From the NCBI RefSeq assembly GCF_029544075.1, contig NZ_JAJQJH010000004.1:151920-215919 (forward strand): DNA of 64,000 nt, in the 5' to 3' direction. The notes beneath the pieces are model-generated. The model searched no databases. It was not told the DNA's origin and saw only the letters and a list, made by a program, of their open reading frames with translations. Position numbers and translations under genes: made by a program. Of the stretch, positions 18,472 through 26,492 are shown in pieces. The DNA comes from Chromohalobacter canadensis (lineage in GTDB: Bacteria; Pseudomonadota; Gammaproteobacteria; Pseudomonadales; Halomonadaceae). Positions within the stretch are counted from its first letter, which is position 1. Each line of letters opens with the position of its first letter.

Positions 18472-19635
18472 ATGTCCATTTCCGCCGACGTCGAACTCCA
18501 GGACGCAGGGCGCCGTCTCATTCTGCACGCCGCCGGCCAGCGGCATGAATTCGCCGCCCTCTGGCTACGTGAGCGAGCGCCGGACGCGACCACGCTCGAT
18601 ACCCGCACCGGGCAGCGCTTGATCGAGGCCTCCCAACTGCCACTGACATTGCACGTCGAATCGGCGAGTTTCGACGCGCAGACCCTGCACGTGTGCTTCA
18701 GCGATGGTCACGTTACCGCCTACGCGCTAGATGAATTGCTCGACGACGCAGCGCCCGACAATGCCGACATCGCGTCCGGGCTCAGCTTATGGGACGCCGA
18801 GCTCGAAACGTTGCCTCAAGCCACCTTCGACGCGGCGCTCGAGGACGACGGCGCCCTGCTGGCGATGCTCGAAGACTTGCACCGCTACGGCTTCGTCAAG
18901 GTCAGCGGCGTGCCCTGCGAGGAGGACGGCATGCAGCCGTTGATCGACCGCATCGGCCCGCTGCGCCGCACCAACTGGGGTGGCATCGCCGACGTCAAAT
19001 CGGTGGCCAACGCATACGATCTGACCATGACGCAACGCGGGCTCGAGCCGCACACCGACAATCCCTATCGTGATCCGATTCCCGGCTACATCTGGCTGCA
19101 TTGTCTGAGCAACGCCGCCGCCGGGGGCGACAGCACGCTCACCGACGGCTTCATGGCGGCGCAGCGTCTCAAGGCCGAAGCGCCCGAAGATTTCGACTGC
19201 CTGGCGCGTCTCTCGACGCAGTTTCGCTATACCGACGCCACCACCGACCTGGAAAGCGAAGGTCCGCTGATCGAACTCGATAGCCAAGGGCGACTGGCGC
19301 GCGTGCGCTACTCCAACCGCACCGAACGCATCGCGGCCCACGACGCGGCGCTGCTTGAGCGTTACTACGCCGCGCGTCAACGCTTCTATCGCTTGATCAC
19401 CGACGAGGCGCTGACCGTGCATCTCAAGCTCGGTCCAGGCGACATGCTGATCATGGACAACTATCGGCTGCTGCACGGCCGCACCGCGTACCAGCTCGAG
19501 GGGGGCGTGCGTCACCTGCGTCAGGGCTATGTCGACCGCGACAGCACCGCCAGTCGGCGACGCGTTCTCGGCGCCCAGCTCGCCGAGAACGCGCAGCACG
19601 GCGCATCGCATACCGCTCAAGGAGTCACCCCATGA
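18472..19635 (+). CDS. Fe(II)/2-oxoglutarate dioxygenase, TmpA/gamma-butyrobetaine hydroxylase-like
   Basis: The 387-residue protein has an N-terminal DUF971/GBBH-type domain (about 1-95) and a TauD-like catalytic domain. The iron facial triad is H194 and D196 in EPHTDNPYRDP with H335 in DNYRLLHGRTAY; an Arg near 346-350 should bind 2-oxoglutarate. The zinc-binding Cys cluster of eukaryotic butyrobetaine hydroxylase N-domains is absent (residues 31-41 read WLRERAPDATT). Proteins annotated as butyrobetaine hydroxylase that sit directly before an HD-domain gene include TmpA, which hydroxylates 2-trimethylaminoethylphosphonate. The 4-bp overlap with an HD-domain gene here fits that; carnitine synthesis is the alternative. 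Confidence 0.8.
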   Translation: MSISADVELQDAGRRLILHAAGQRHEFAALWLRERAPDATTLDTRTGQRLIEASQLPLTLHVESASFDAQTLHVCFSDGHVTAYALDELLDDAAPDNADIASGLSLWDAELETLPQATFDAALEDDGALLAMLEDLHRYGFVKVSGVPCEEDGMQPLIDRIGPLRRTNWGGIADVKSVANAYDLTMTQRGLEPHTDNPYRDPIPGYIWLHCLSNAAAGGDSTLTDGFMAAQRLKAEAPEDFDCLARLSTQFRYTDATTDLESEGPLIELDSQGRLARVRYSNRTERIAAHDAALLERYYAARQRFYRLITDEALTVHLKLGPGDMLIMDNYRLLHGRTAYQLEGGVRHLRQGYVDRDSTASRRRVLGAQLAENAQHGASHTAQGVTP

Positions 19636-20210
19636 ATCAGGCGACCTTCACTCGTTTCGATGAAAGCACGCAAGACGACTGGGCATTGATCGACGCGCAT
19701 TTTCAGCGCTACCAGAACGATGCCAGCCGACGCGTGCTCGAACACCTGTTGCGCCTCAAGGGGGATACCCACGGCTACCCCGTCGACCGCTACGAGCATT
19801 GCCTGCAAACCGCCACCCGCGCGCTGGAGGCCGGTGCCGACGAGGAAACCGTGGTCTGCGCCCTGCTCCATGACATCGGCGATGACCTGGCCCCCGCCAA
19901 TCATGCGGAAATTGCCGCGGCGATTCTCGAACCGTTCATCGACCCGCTCAATGTGTGGATGATTCGTCATCACGAGCTGTTTCAGGGCTACCACTACCGC
20001 GCCTTCTATGGCTTGGATCCTCACGCTCGCGAGGCCTATCGCGATCATCCCGCCTACGCGCGCACCGTGCGCTTCTGCGATGAGTGGGACCAGTGTGCCT
20101 TCGACCCCAACTACCCCACCCGCCCCCTCGAGGATTTCATGCCCATGGTCGAGCGTGTCATGTCACGTCCGCCGTTTGGCGAAACTCCCAGTGTCGAGGG
20201 CTCGGTATGA
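19632..20210 (+). CDS. HD-domain protein, TmpB/PhnZ-like candidate diiron oxygenase
   Basis: A 192-residue HD-domain protein with ligand-type residues H56 (RYEHCLQTA), H80-D81 (LLHDIGDDL), H91, H113/H114 (IRHHELFQGYHY) and an Asp in CDEWDQC near 150-153. PhnZ and TmpB of this size class are not phosphohydrolases but mixed-valence diiron oxygenases that cleave the C-P bond of alpha-hydroxyphosphonates. The PhnZ lid residues Tyr24/Glu27 align with Thr/Tyr here, as expected if the substrate differs from 2-aminoethylphosphonate. The ATG overlaps the preceding stop by 4 bp, and the stop overlaps the next start by 4 bp. An HD phosphohydrolase is the conservative alternative. Confidence 0.72.
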   Translation: MNQATFTRFDESTQDDWALIDAHFQRYQNDASRRVLEHLLRLKGDTHGYPVDRYEHCLQTATRALEAGADEETVVCALLHDIGDDLAPANHAEIAAAILEPFIDPLNVWMIRHHELFQGYHYRAFYGLDPHAREAYRDHPAYARTVRFCDEWDQCAFDPNYPTRPLEDFMPMVERVMSRPPFGETPSVEGSV

Positions 20211-21799
20211 GCAATTGCGCCCAACGCTTGCTCGACCTGCTCGTCGCTCATGGTATCGAGACCGTCTTCGGCATCCCCGGCGTGCATACCGTCGAGCTTT
20301 ATCGCGGCCTGCCCGACAGCGGCCTCAAGCACGTGACGCCGCGCCACGAGCAAGGGGCCGGTTTCATGGCCGACGGTTACGCTCGCGCTACCGGCAAGCC
20401 GGCCGCCTGCTTCATCATCAGCGGCCCGGGCATGACCAACATCGCCACCGCCATGGGCCAGGCGCTCGCCGATTCGGTCCCCATGCTGGTGATTTCCAGC
20501 GTCAATCGGCGCGACACCCTAGGTCGTGGCCAGGGCCGCCTGCACGAACTGCCCGATCAGCAACACACCCTGTCGGGGGTCAGCGTGTTCAGCCATACCC
20601 TGCAGACGCCCGAGGCCCTGCCCGAGGTGCTGGGACGCGCCTTTGCCGTTTTCAAGAGCGCCCGCCCCGGCCCCGTGCACATCGAAATCCCGCTCGACGT
20701 GATGGCCTTGCCCGCGCCCGAGACCCGGCCGCGCATCGCCGAGGTCTTTCCGCCGACGGCTCCCGATGCCGCACTGGCCTGGGCCGCCGACTGGCTCGCC
20801 GACGCCGAACGTCCTCTGGTGCTGCTGGGGGGCGGCTGCGTCGCTGCCGGCGACGCGGTACGCACCCTGGTCGAACGCCTCGACGCTCCCGCCATGACCA
20901 CCATCAACGCCAAGGGCGTGCTGGGATGCGATCACCCGCTCGACCTCGGCGCCTGCGCGAGCCTCCCCGCCGGCCGCGAACTCGCCCGCCACGCCGATGT
21001 GGTGCTGGCGCTGGGCACCGAACTCGGTGAGACTGACTACGACCTGACCTTCGATGGTGGCTTTCGGCTCGATGGCCGGCTGATCCGCGTGGACATCGAT
21101 GCCCAGCAGCTGGCGCGCAACCACGCCACCGACCTCGCCCTGCTGGCCGACGTCGGAGAAGTGGCCCTGGGATTGCTCGAACGCCTGCCCCATCAGGCCA
21201 CGCGCGAGGGCGCCGCCCGCGTCGCCGACACCCGGGCGGCGCTGGCACTGCGTGACGCCGAGGATGTCGCGCCCTACGCCGCCTTCCTCGACACCCTGCG
21301 CGAGGCGTTGCCCAACGCCACCATCGTCGGCGATTCCACCGGCCCGGTGTATGCCGGTAATTTCATCGCCGAGATGCCCGCACCACGCCGTTGGTTCAAT
21401 TCCGCCACCGGCTACGGCACGCTCGGCTACGGCCTGCCCGCTGCACTAGGCGCGGCCCTGGGCGTGCCCGAGCGACCGGTGATCGCGCTGGTCGGAGACG
21501 GCGGGCTGATGTTCACCCTCGGCGAACTTGCCACCGCGCGCGATAGCGGCGTTCCCCTGGCGATCGTGATCTGGAATAACGCCGGCTATGGCGAGATTCG
21601 TCGTTACATGGACGCCCAGGACGTTCCGCGTCTCGGCGTCGACCTGCCCGCACCGGACTTCGTGACACTGGCCAAGTCGCTCGACTGTTACGGCGTGCGG
21701 GTCTCGACGCCCGCCGCGCTGCACCAGGCGCTGCAGGCCTCGCGCCAGGCACCGGGCCCCACTCTGATCGACGTCGAGGCCCACCAATGGTCCGCTTGA
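20207..21799 (+). CDS. aruI: ThDP-dependent 2-oxo acid decarboxylase, AruI-like
   Basis: A 530-residue thiamine-diphosphate enzyme of the acetolactate-synthase superfamily. Pyr domain: FGIPGVHTVELYRG and the activating Glu48 in TPRHEQGAGFMADGYA. Central FAD-like domain without an obvious FAD need. PP domain: GDGGLMFTLGELATA to WNN, the ThDP-Mg motif. The N-terminal wording closely resembles P. aeruginosa AruI, which decarboxylates 5-guanidino-2-oxopentanoate to 4-guanidinobutyraldehyde in arginine catabolism. An AruH-like aminotransferase two genes downstream strengthens this. The start overlaps the HD-protein stop (ATGA at 20207-20210). Its real substrate in this mixed operon is open. Confidence 0.82.
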   Translation: MSNCAQRLLDLLVAHGIETVFGIPGVHTVELYRGLPDSGLKHVTPRHEQGAGFMADGYARATGKPAACFIISGPGMTNIATAMGQALADSVPMLVISSVNRRDTLGRGQGRLHELPDQQHTLSGVSVFSHTLQTPEALPEVLGRAFAVFKSARPGPVHIEIPLDVMALPAPETRPRIAEVFPPTAPDAALAWAADWLADAERPLVLLGGGCVAAGDAVRTLVERLDAPAMTTINAKGVLGCDHPLDLGACASLPAGRELARHADVVLALGTELGETDYDLTFDGGFRLDGRLIRVDIDAQQLARNHATDLALLADVGEVALGLLERLPHQATREGAARVADTRAALALRDAEDVAPYAAFLDTLREALPNATIVGDSTGPVYAGNFIAEMPAPRRWFNSATGYGTLGYGLPAALGAALGVPERPVIALVGDGGLMFTLGELATARDSGVPLAIVIWNNAGYGEIRRYMDAQDVPRLGVDLPAPDFVTLAKSLDCYGVRVSTPAALHQALQASRQAPGPTLIDVEAHQWSA

Positions 21800-21825
21800 A
21801 TTCATCGTATTTACCAGGAGAGATC

Positions 21826-22767
21826 ATGCGACGCACCACCACGCGGCTGATGGCCGCCCTTGCCCTGCTGCCTTTGGTAGCTCACGCCAATGCCGCTACC
21901 GACGAGGCCACTCAGGTCTCCTTCGTCGCTCCGCCGTGGCCCGGCGTCACGGTCAAGACCGAAATCATGGCGCAGATCCTAGCCCCGCTAGGCTATACCA
22001 ACGAGCGCCAGGAGCTCAGCAGCACGGTGGGCTACAAGACCTTGCAAACCGGCGACAGCGACGTTTTTCTCGCCGGCTGGCTCCCCGCCCAGCAGGAAAG
22101 CTTCGACGCCGCGATGGACGACGGCAGCATCGTCGACCTGGGCAACAACGTCACCGGCGCGCGCATGGGCTTCGCGGTCCCCGGCTACGTGTATGAGGCC
22201 GGCGTGACCAGCGCCGAGCAGCTCGACGACCCCGAGAATCGCGAACGTTTCGAGGGCCGCTACTATTCCATCGAGTCGGGCTCGACGGTCAGCGACTTCA
22301 TCAACGACGCCAAACGCAACGACACCTACGGCCTGGGCGACTGGGAATTGCTGGAGTCCTCGACACCAGGAATGCTCAGCGCCGTGCGCAGCGCCTACGA
22401 CGAGAAGCGCTGGGTCGCCTTCTACGGCTGGACGCCGCACTGGATGGTGCCGGAATTCGACATGCATATCCTCGACGATCCCGCAGGCATCTATGGCGAG
22501 AACCAGGGCCGCAGCGACGTGCGCACCATCGTCGCCAAGCCCTTCAGCGAGGCCAACCCCAACCTCATGCGGCTGCTCGACCAATTCGTGCTGACCGCCG
22601 AGCAACAAAGCGATTTCATTCGCGAATACGGCCTGGAAGAGCGCGAGCTCAAGACGGTGGCCCACGAGTGGCTGCAAAACCATCCTGACGAGTTGGCCGA
22701 GTTCCTCGAAGGCGTCACCACGCGTGCCGGCGAACCGGGCCTGGAAGCGGTCAAGGCTAGCCTATAA
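21826..22767 (+). CDS. OpuAC/ProX-type quaternary-amine binding protein, without its own permease
   Basis: A 313-residue secreted binding protein of the glycine-betaine/choline class. The signal peptide ends near AHANA-ATDE. Trp residues in APPWPG, LAGWLPAQ and FYGWTPHWM fit the aromatic cage that holds a trimethylammonium head. ATG 21826 follows AGGAG. No OpuAA/OpuAB partner is next to it; the downstream transporter is of the polar amino-acid type and has its own binding protein. It may work with a distant permease. Its place inside the TmpAB-like operon suggests a quaternary-ammonium compound such as trimethylaminoethylphosphonate or a betaine as ligand. Confidence 0.85.
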   Translation: MRRTTTRLMAALALLPLVAHANAATDEATQVSFVAPPWPGVTVKTEIMAQILAPLGYTNERQELSSTVGYKTLQTGDSDVFLAGWLPAQQESFDAAMDDGSIVDLGNNVTGARMGFAVPGYVYEAGVTSAEQLDDPENRERFEGRYYSIESGSTVSDFINDAKRNDTYGLGDWELLESSTPGMLSAVRSAYDEKRWVAFYGWTPHWMVPEFDMHILDDPAGIYGENQGRSDVRTIVAKPFSEANPNLMRLLDQFVLTAEQQSDFIREYGLEERELKTVAHEWLQNHPDELAEFLEGVTTRAGEPGLEAVKASL

Positions 22768-22797
22768 CCGTACCGACGACGCTAACGAGGAAGCTGC

Positions 22798-23988
22798 ATG
22801 CACTATTCCCGACTGACCCAGCGCATCGCCGGCGAAGGTGCCGCCGCTTGGGACATCCACTACCGCGCCCTGGCGCGTCAGGCCGAGGGCGATGACGTGA
22901 TCATCCTCTCGGTGGGCGATCCGGATTTCGCCACGCCGACGCCGATCGTCGATAGCGCGGTCGATAGCTTGCGCGCCGGCGCCACGCACTATGCCGATGT
23001 ACAGGGCAAGGCGCGGCTACGTGAGTTGATCGCGCACCAGCACCGCCAAACCGGCGGCGCGCCGGAGACACAGGCCGATAATGTCGCGGTCATGGCCGGC
23101 GCGCAGTGCGGCCTGTATGCGGTGGCTCAATGCGTGCTCGATCCCGGCGACGAAGTGATCGTGCCCGAGCCGATGTACGTGACCTACGAAGCGGCGCTGC
23201 AAGCCGCGGGGGCGACCCTGGTGCGCGTGCCATTGCGTGCAGCGAACGACTTTCAGCCCGATCCCGAGGAGTTTGCCGCCGCGGTCACGCCGCGCACCCG
23301 AGCGCTGCTGCTCAACAGCCCGCACAACCCCACCGGCCAGGTGCTGAGTCGCGACCACTGGGCGGCGCTGGCCGCGTTATGCCGCGAGCACGACCTGTGG
23401 CTGCTCTCCGACGAGGTCTATGCCGAGTTGATCCACGATGGCGAACATCTCTCGCCGGATAGCCTCCCCGGCATGCGTGAGCGCACCGCCATCGTCAGCA
23501 GCCTGTCCAAATCGCATGCCATGACCGGCTGGCGTCTGGGCTGGGTGATCGGGCCAGCGCCCTTGATCCAGCACCTGACCCACCTGGCGCTGTGCATGCT
23601 CTACGGCAGCCCCGACTTCATCCAGGATGCCGCCTGCGAGGCCCTGGCCCACCCGCCTGCAGCGCTCGACGAGATGCGTCGCACCTACCGTACGCGCCGT
23701 GACAGCGTGCTTGAGGCCCTCGTCGACGACGATACCGTCGAGGCGCTGCGCCCCGCGGCCGGCATGTTCATGATGGTCGACATTCGCCGCACCGGGCTGT
23801 CGGCACAGGCCTTTGCCGACCGCTTGCTCGATACCCAGGGCGTCTCGGTACTCGCGGGGGATGCCTTCGGCCCGTCGGCATCCGGCTTCGTGCGCTTGAG
23901 CTTGACGGTGGACGCCGAACGCCTGCGCGAGGCCTGTCGGCGCCTGGCGCGCTGCGCCGCCGAGTGCCGCACGACGGCCGAGGCATGA
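22798..23988 (+). CDS. aruH: Aminotransferase, AruH-like (arginine:pyruvate transaminase family)
   Basis: A 396-residue fold-type I PLP aminotransferase. The PLP lysine is K238 in SSLSKSHAMTGWRLGW; the cofactor Asn lies in LLNSPHNPTG and the Asp in LLSDEVYAE. The opening (YSRLTQRIAGEGAAAWDIHYRALA is the region) and the closing LSAQAFADRLLDTQGVSVLAG closely resemble AruH, which transfers the amino group of L-arginine to pyruvate. With the AruI-like decarboxylase it would make the first two steps of the arginine transaminase pathway. It starts 30 bp after the binding-protein gene; AGGAAG precedes the ATG. A hairpin follows. Confidence 0.85.
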   Translation: MHYSRLTQRIAGEGAAAWDIHYRALARQAEGDDVIILSVGDPDFATPTPIVDSAVDSLRAGATHYADVQGKARLRELIAHQHRQTGGAPETQADNVAVMAGAQCGLYAVAQCVLDPGDEVIVPEPMYVTYEAALQAAGATLVRVPLRAANDFQPDPEEFAAAVTPRTRALLLNSPHNPTGQVLSRDHWAALAALCREHDLWLLSDEVYAELIHDGEHLSPDSLPGMRERTAIVSSLSKSHAMTGWRLGWVIGPAPLIQHLTHLALCMLYGSPDFIQDAACEALAHPPAALDEMRRTYRTRRDSVLEALVDDDTVEALRPAAGMFMMVDIRRTGLSAQAFADRLLDTQGVSVLAGDAFGPSASGFVRLSLTVDAERLREACRRLARCAAECRTTAEA

Positions 23989-23996
23989 CCGCACGC

Positions 23997-24023
23997 GCGG
24001 CCCGGTGACGACACCCGGGCCGC
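23997..24023 (+). terminator. Hairpin after aruH-like gene (terminator or attenuator)
   Basis: GCGGCCCGG (23997-24005) pairs with CCGGGCCGC (24015-24023) around 9 nt and is followed by CATCTTT. It could partly end the upstream operon before the ABC transporter genes 27 bp further on. Confidence 0.55.
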
Positions 24024-24050
24024 CATCTTTCCACTCACTGCAGGAGGGGT

Positions 24051-24818
24051 ATGGCTAATCACAATAACCTGGCCATCGAGGCCCGCCACCTGGTCAAGCG
24101 CTACGCCGAGCTAGAGGTCATCAAGGACGTCTCGCTCGACGTGCGCGAGGGCCACGTGGCCTCGATCATCGGCTCCAGCGGCTCCGGCAAGAGTACCTTG
24201 CTGCGCTGCATGAACCTTCTCGAAACCCCCGACAGCGGCGATCTGACCATTGCCAGCGAGTCGCTGGCCTTCTCGCACGCTCGCCGCCACCGGCCCGACC
24301 GGCGCCAACTGCAGCGCCTGCGCATGCAGGTCAGCATGGTCTTTCAGCAATTCAATCTATGGCCACATTTGAGCGTGCTCGGCAACGTCATCGAGGCCCC
24401 CATGCGCGTGCGCGGCTTGAACAAGCGCGAGGCCACGTCACTCGGTGAGCATTACCTGGCGCGGGTCGGCATGAGCGACAAGCGCGATCAGTATCCCGCC
24501 TATCTCTCCGGTGGGCAGCAACAGCGTGTAGCCATCGCCCGGGCCCTGGCCATGGAGCCACGTGTGCTGCTGTTCGACGAACCCACCTCGGCACTCGACC
24601 CGGAGCTCGTCGGCGATGTGCTCGCGGTCATACAAAGCCTCGCCGAGGAAGGCCGCACCATGCTGTTGGTCACGCACGAGATGGGCTTCGCGCGCGACGT
24701 CTCGCACCAGGTGGCGTTCTTGCACCAAGGCTGCGTCGAGGAAATCGGCACGCCGCATCATGTCTTCAAGAACGCGACCAGCGAACGCTGCCGCCAGTTC
24801 GTCTCGAGCGTGGCCTGA
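24051..24818 (+). CDS. Polar amino-acid ABC transporter ATP-binding protein (AotP/HisP-like)
   Basis: A 255-residue ATPase of the polar amino-acid uptake family: Walker A GSSGSGKST, Q-loop VFQQFNLWPHLSV, signature YLSGGQQQRVAIARAL, Walker B VLLFDEPTSALDPE and switch VTHEMGFARD. It powers the two permeases encoded 1 kb downstream. GGAGGGG precedes the ATG. With an AruH/AruI pair directly upstream, basic amino acids (arginine/ornithine type) are the likely cargo, but the family also moves histidine, lysine and opines. Confidence 0.93.
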   Translation: MANHNNLAIEARHLVKRYAELEVIKDVSLDVREGHVASIIGSSGSGKSTLLRCMNLLETPDSGDLTIASESLAFSHARRHRPDRRQLQRLRMQVSMVFQQFNLWPHLSVLGNVIEAPMRVRGLNKREATSLGEHYLARVGMSDKRDQYPAYLSGGQQQRVAIARALAMEPRVLLFDEPTSALDPELVGDVLAVIQSLAEEGRTMLLVTHEMGFARDVSHQVAFLHQGCVEEIGTPHHVFKNATSERCRQFVSSVA

Positions 24819-24897
24819 GCCTTTCACGTGGCGCCACCCAAGGTGCCATATCACCCCGGGCCGCACCGGCCCGATACAACAACGATGGGGAACCATG

Positions 24898-25683
24898 ATG
24901 ATCAAGCAACTGAAAGCGACCTTGATGCAGGCCACGGGCATTGTCTTGCTGGCCCTGGGTGCCACCTCGGCGATGGCGGACGAACCGCTCAAGATCGGCA
25001 TCTCCGCGGAGCCCTACCCGCCGTTCACCTACAAGGATGCCGACGGTAGCTGGACCGGCTTCGAAGTCGAACTGGGCCAGGAAATCTGCGCGCAGATGGA
25101 CGCCGCCTGTGAAATCACCCCGACGGGCTGGAGCGGGATCTTCCCTGCCCTCAACAGCGGCAAGATCGACATGATCATGAATTCGCTGTCGATCACCGAG
25201 AAGCGCAAGCGGGTCATCGCCTTCAGCGATCCGTACTACTTCACGCCCTCGGCGTACGTCACCGCCAAGGCCAACGACATGCAAATCCCCGAGGATCTGG
25301 ACGGCAAGATCCTAGGGGTTCAGGGGTCGACCACCAATGCCACCTTCGCACGCCGCTCGCTGGCCGACACTGGGGTCGAGCTCAACGTCTACGATCAGCA
25401 GGAACAAGCCAACCGCGACCTGCTCGCCGGACGCGTCGATGCCATCCTTGCCGACGAGATCGCGATGACGGAATTCGTCGAGCGCGACTCAGCGCAGGAC
25501 TTCGAGATCCGCGCCATCGCGCCGCGTGACGATGCCTTCGGCGACGGTGTGGGCATCGGTCTGCGCCAGGAAGACGACGCCCTGCGCGACAAGCTCAACG
25601 CCGCGATCGCCAGCGTGCTCGACAACGGCCGCTGCGCCGAGCTCTCCCAGCAGTACTTCGGTACCGATATCTGCGGCGGTTGA
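24898..25683 (+). CDS. Polar amino-acid ABC transporter binding protein (SBP family 3)
   Basis: A 261-residue secreted binding protein. The signal peptide ends near ATSAMA-DEPLKIGIS; the mature N-terminus EPYPPFTYKDADGSWTGFEV is the region typical of family-3 binding proteins for lysine/arginine/ornithine/histidine. A conserved GVQGSTTNA hinge segment and the DAILADEIA region follow. Two adjacent ATGs (24895 and 24898) are possible; 24898 has better spacing from GGGGA. It is the cognate receptor for the neighbouring ATPase and permeases. The ligand is likely a cationic amino acid from context, not from identified binding residues. Confidence 0.88.
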   Translation: MIKQLKATLMQATGIVLLALGATSAMADEPLKIGISAEPYPPFTYKDADGSWTGFEVELGQEICAQMDAACEITPTGWSGIFPALNSGKIDMIMNSLSITEKRKRVIAFSDPYYFTPSAYVTAKANDMQIPEDLDGKILGVQGSTTNATFARRSLADTGVELNVYDQQEQANRDLLAGRVDAILADEIAMTEFVERDSAQDFEIRAIAPRDDAFGDGVGIGLRQEDDALRDKLNAAIASVLDNGRCAELSQQYFGTDICGG

Positions 25684-25700
25684 TCCGCCTCGTGATCCTC

Positions 25701-25720
25701 CGGCCGGGTCTACCCGGCCG
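25701..25720 (+). terminator. Intercistronic hairpin after the binding-protein gene
   Basis: CGGCCGGG (25701-25708) pairs with CCCGGCCG (25713-25720) around a 4-nt loop. Hairpins at this position commonly stabilise the binding-protein mRNA or attenuate transcription into permease genes. No T-run follows. Confidence 0.5.
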
Positions 25721-25749
25721 GTCCCGTTCCGACACTGCGAGATTCGACC

Positions 25750-26454
25750 ATGCCAAGCGATCCTACCGATGGCCTGCTGGAATGGCTCGGCCCGATCCTG
25801 CAAGGCGCCCTGGTAACCCTGGAAATCGCCTTGCTGGCTTATGCCATCGGGCTCGGTCTGGGGCTCATCGGGGCCACGGCCCGGCTCAGCCCCTGGCGCC
25901 CCCTGCGCGCCCTGGGGACGGCGTACTCCACTCTGGTGCGCGCCATTCCCGAATTACTGTTGATCATCCTGCTGTATTACGCCGGCAGCCAGGCACTCAA
26001 CGCCTTACTCGCCGAATTCGGCGGCGATACGCACATCGAGATCAGCGGTTTCGTCACCGCCGTGGGCGTGCTCGCCTTCGTGCAGGGCGCCTACATGACC
26101 GAAGTCTTCCGCGGCGCCATCCAGGCGATACCGCGCGGGCAGCTGGAAGCCGCCGATGCCTACGGCTTTTCGCGCCCGACCCGTTTTCACCGCATCGTGC
26201 TGCCCGCCATGCTGCCCAACGCCCTGCCCGGGATGTCCAACCTGTGGCTGATCCTGGTCAAGGACACCGCGTTGATCAGCGTGATCGGTTTCGAGGAGCT
26301 GTTCTTCACCGCCCAGCAGGCGGCCGCCAGCACGCGCGACTATGCCCTGTTCTACGCGTTCGCCGGCGCGCTGTATCTGGTCATGACGCTGGGCTCCAAC
26401 GCCTTGTTCGCCCGCGCGGAGCGCTACGTCCGGCGCGGCCAGCCCAGCACCTAG
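25750..26454 (+). CDS. Polar amino-acid ABC transporter permease 1 (AotQ/HisQ-like)
   Basis: A 234-residue inner-membrane permease with about five helices. The EAA loop EAADAYGFSRPTRFHRIVLP contacts the ATPase. VRAIPELLLIILLYY, in the second helical region, is typical of the HisQ side of HisQM pairs. It forms a heterodimeric channel with the next gene product. Order and spacing (66 bp after the binding protein, 38 bp before the partner) indicate one transcription unit. Confidence 0.92.
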   Translation: MPSDPTDGLLEWLGPILQGALVTLEIALLAYAIGLGLGLIGATARLSPWRPLRALGTAYSTLVRAIPELLLIILLYYAGSQALNALLAEFGGDTHIEISGFVTAVGVLAFVQGAYMTEVFRGAIQAIPRGQLEAADAYGFSRPTRFHRIVLPAMLPNALPGMSNLWLILVKDTALISVIGFEELFFTAQQAAASTRDYALFYAFAGALYLVMTLGSNALFARAERYVRRGQPST

Positions 26455-26492
26455 TCGACATCGACTAGCCCGTATCGAGGAGTATCCCTGCC

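Noticed and set aside
18472..19635. Plain assignment as gamma-butyrobetaine hydroxylase for carnitine synthesis
   Set aside because: No carnitine genes are nearby, and the immediate coupling to an HD-domain oxygenase-like gene fits the TmpA/TmpB pair better. The alternative is kept in the feature text.
20207..21799. Phosphonopyruvate decarboxylase or sulfoacetaldehyde acetyltransferase
   Set aside because: The length (530 residues) and the N-terminal wording match AruI-type enzymes; phosphonopyruvate decarboxylases are near 380 residues.
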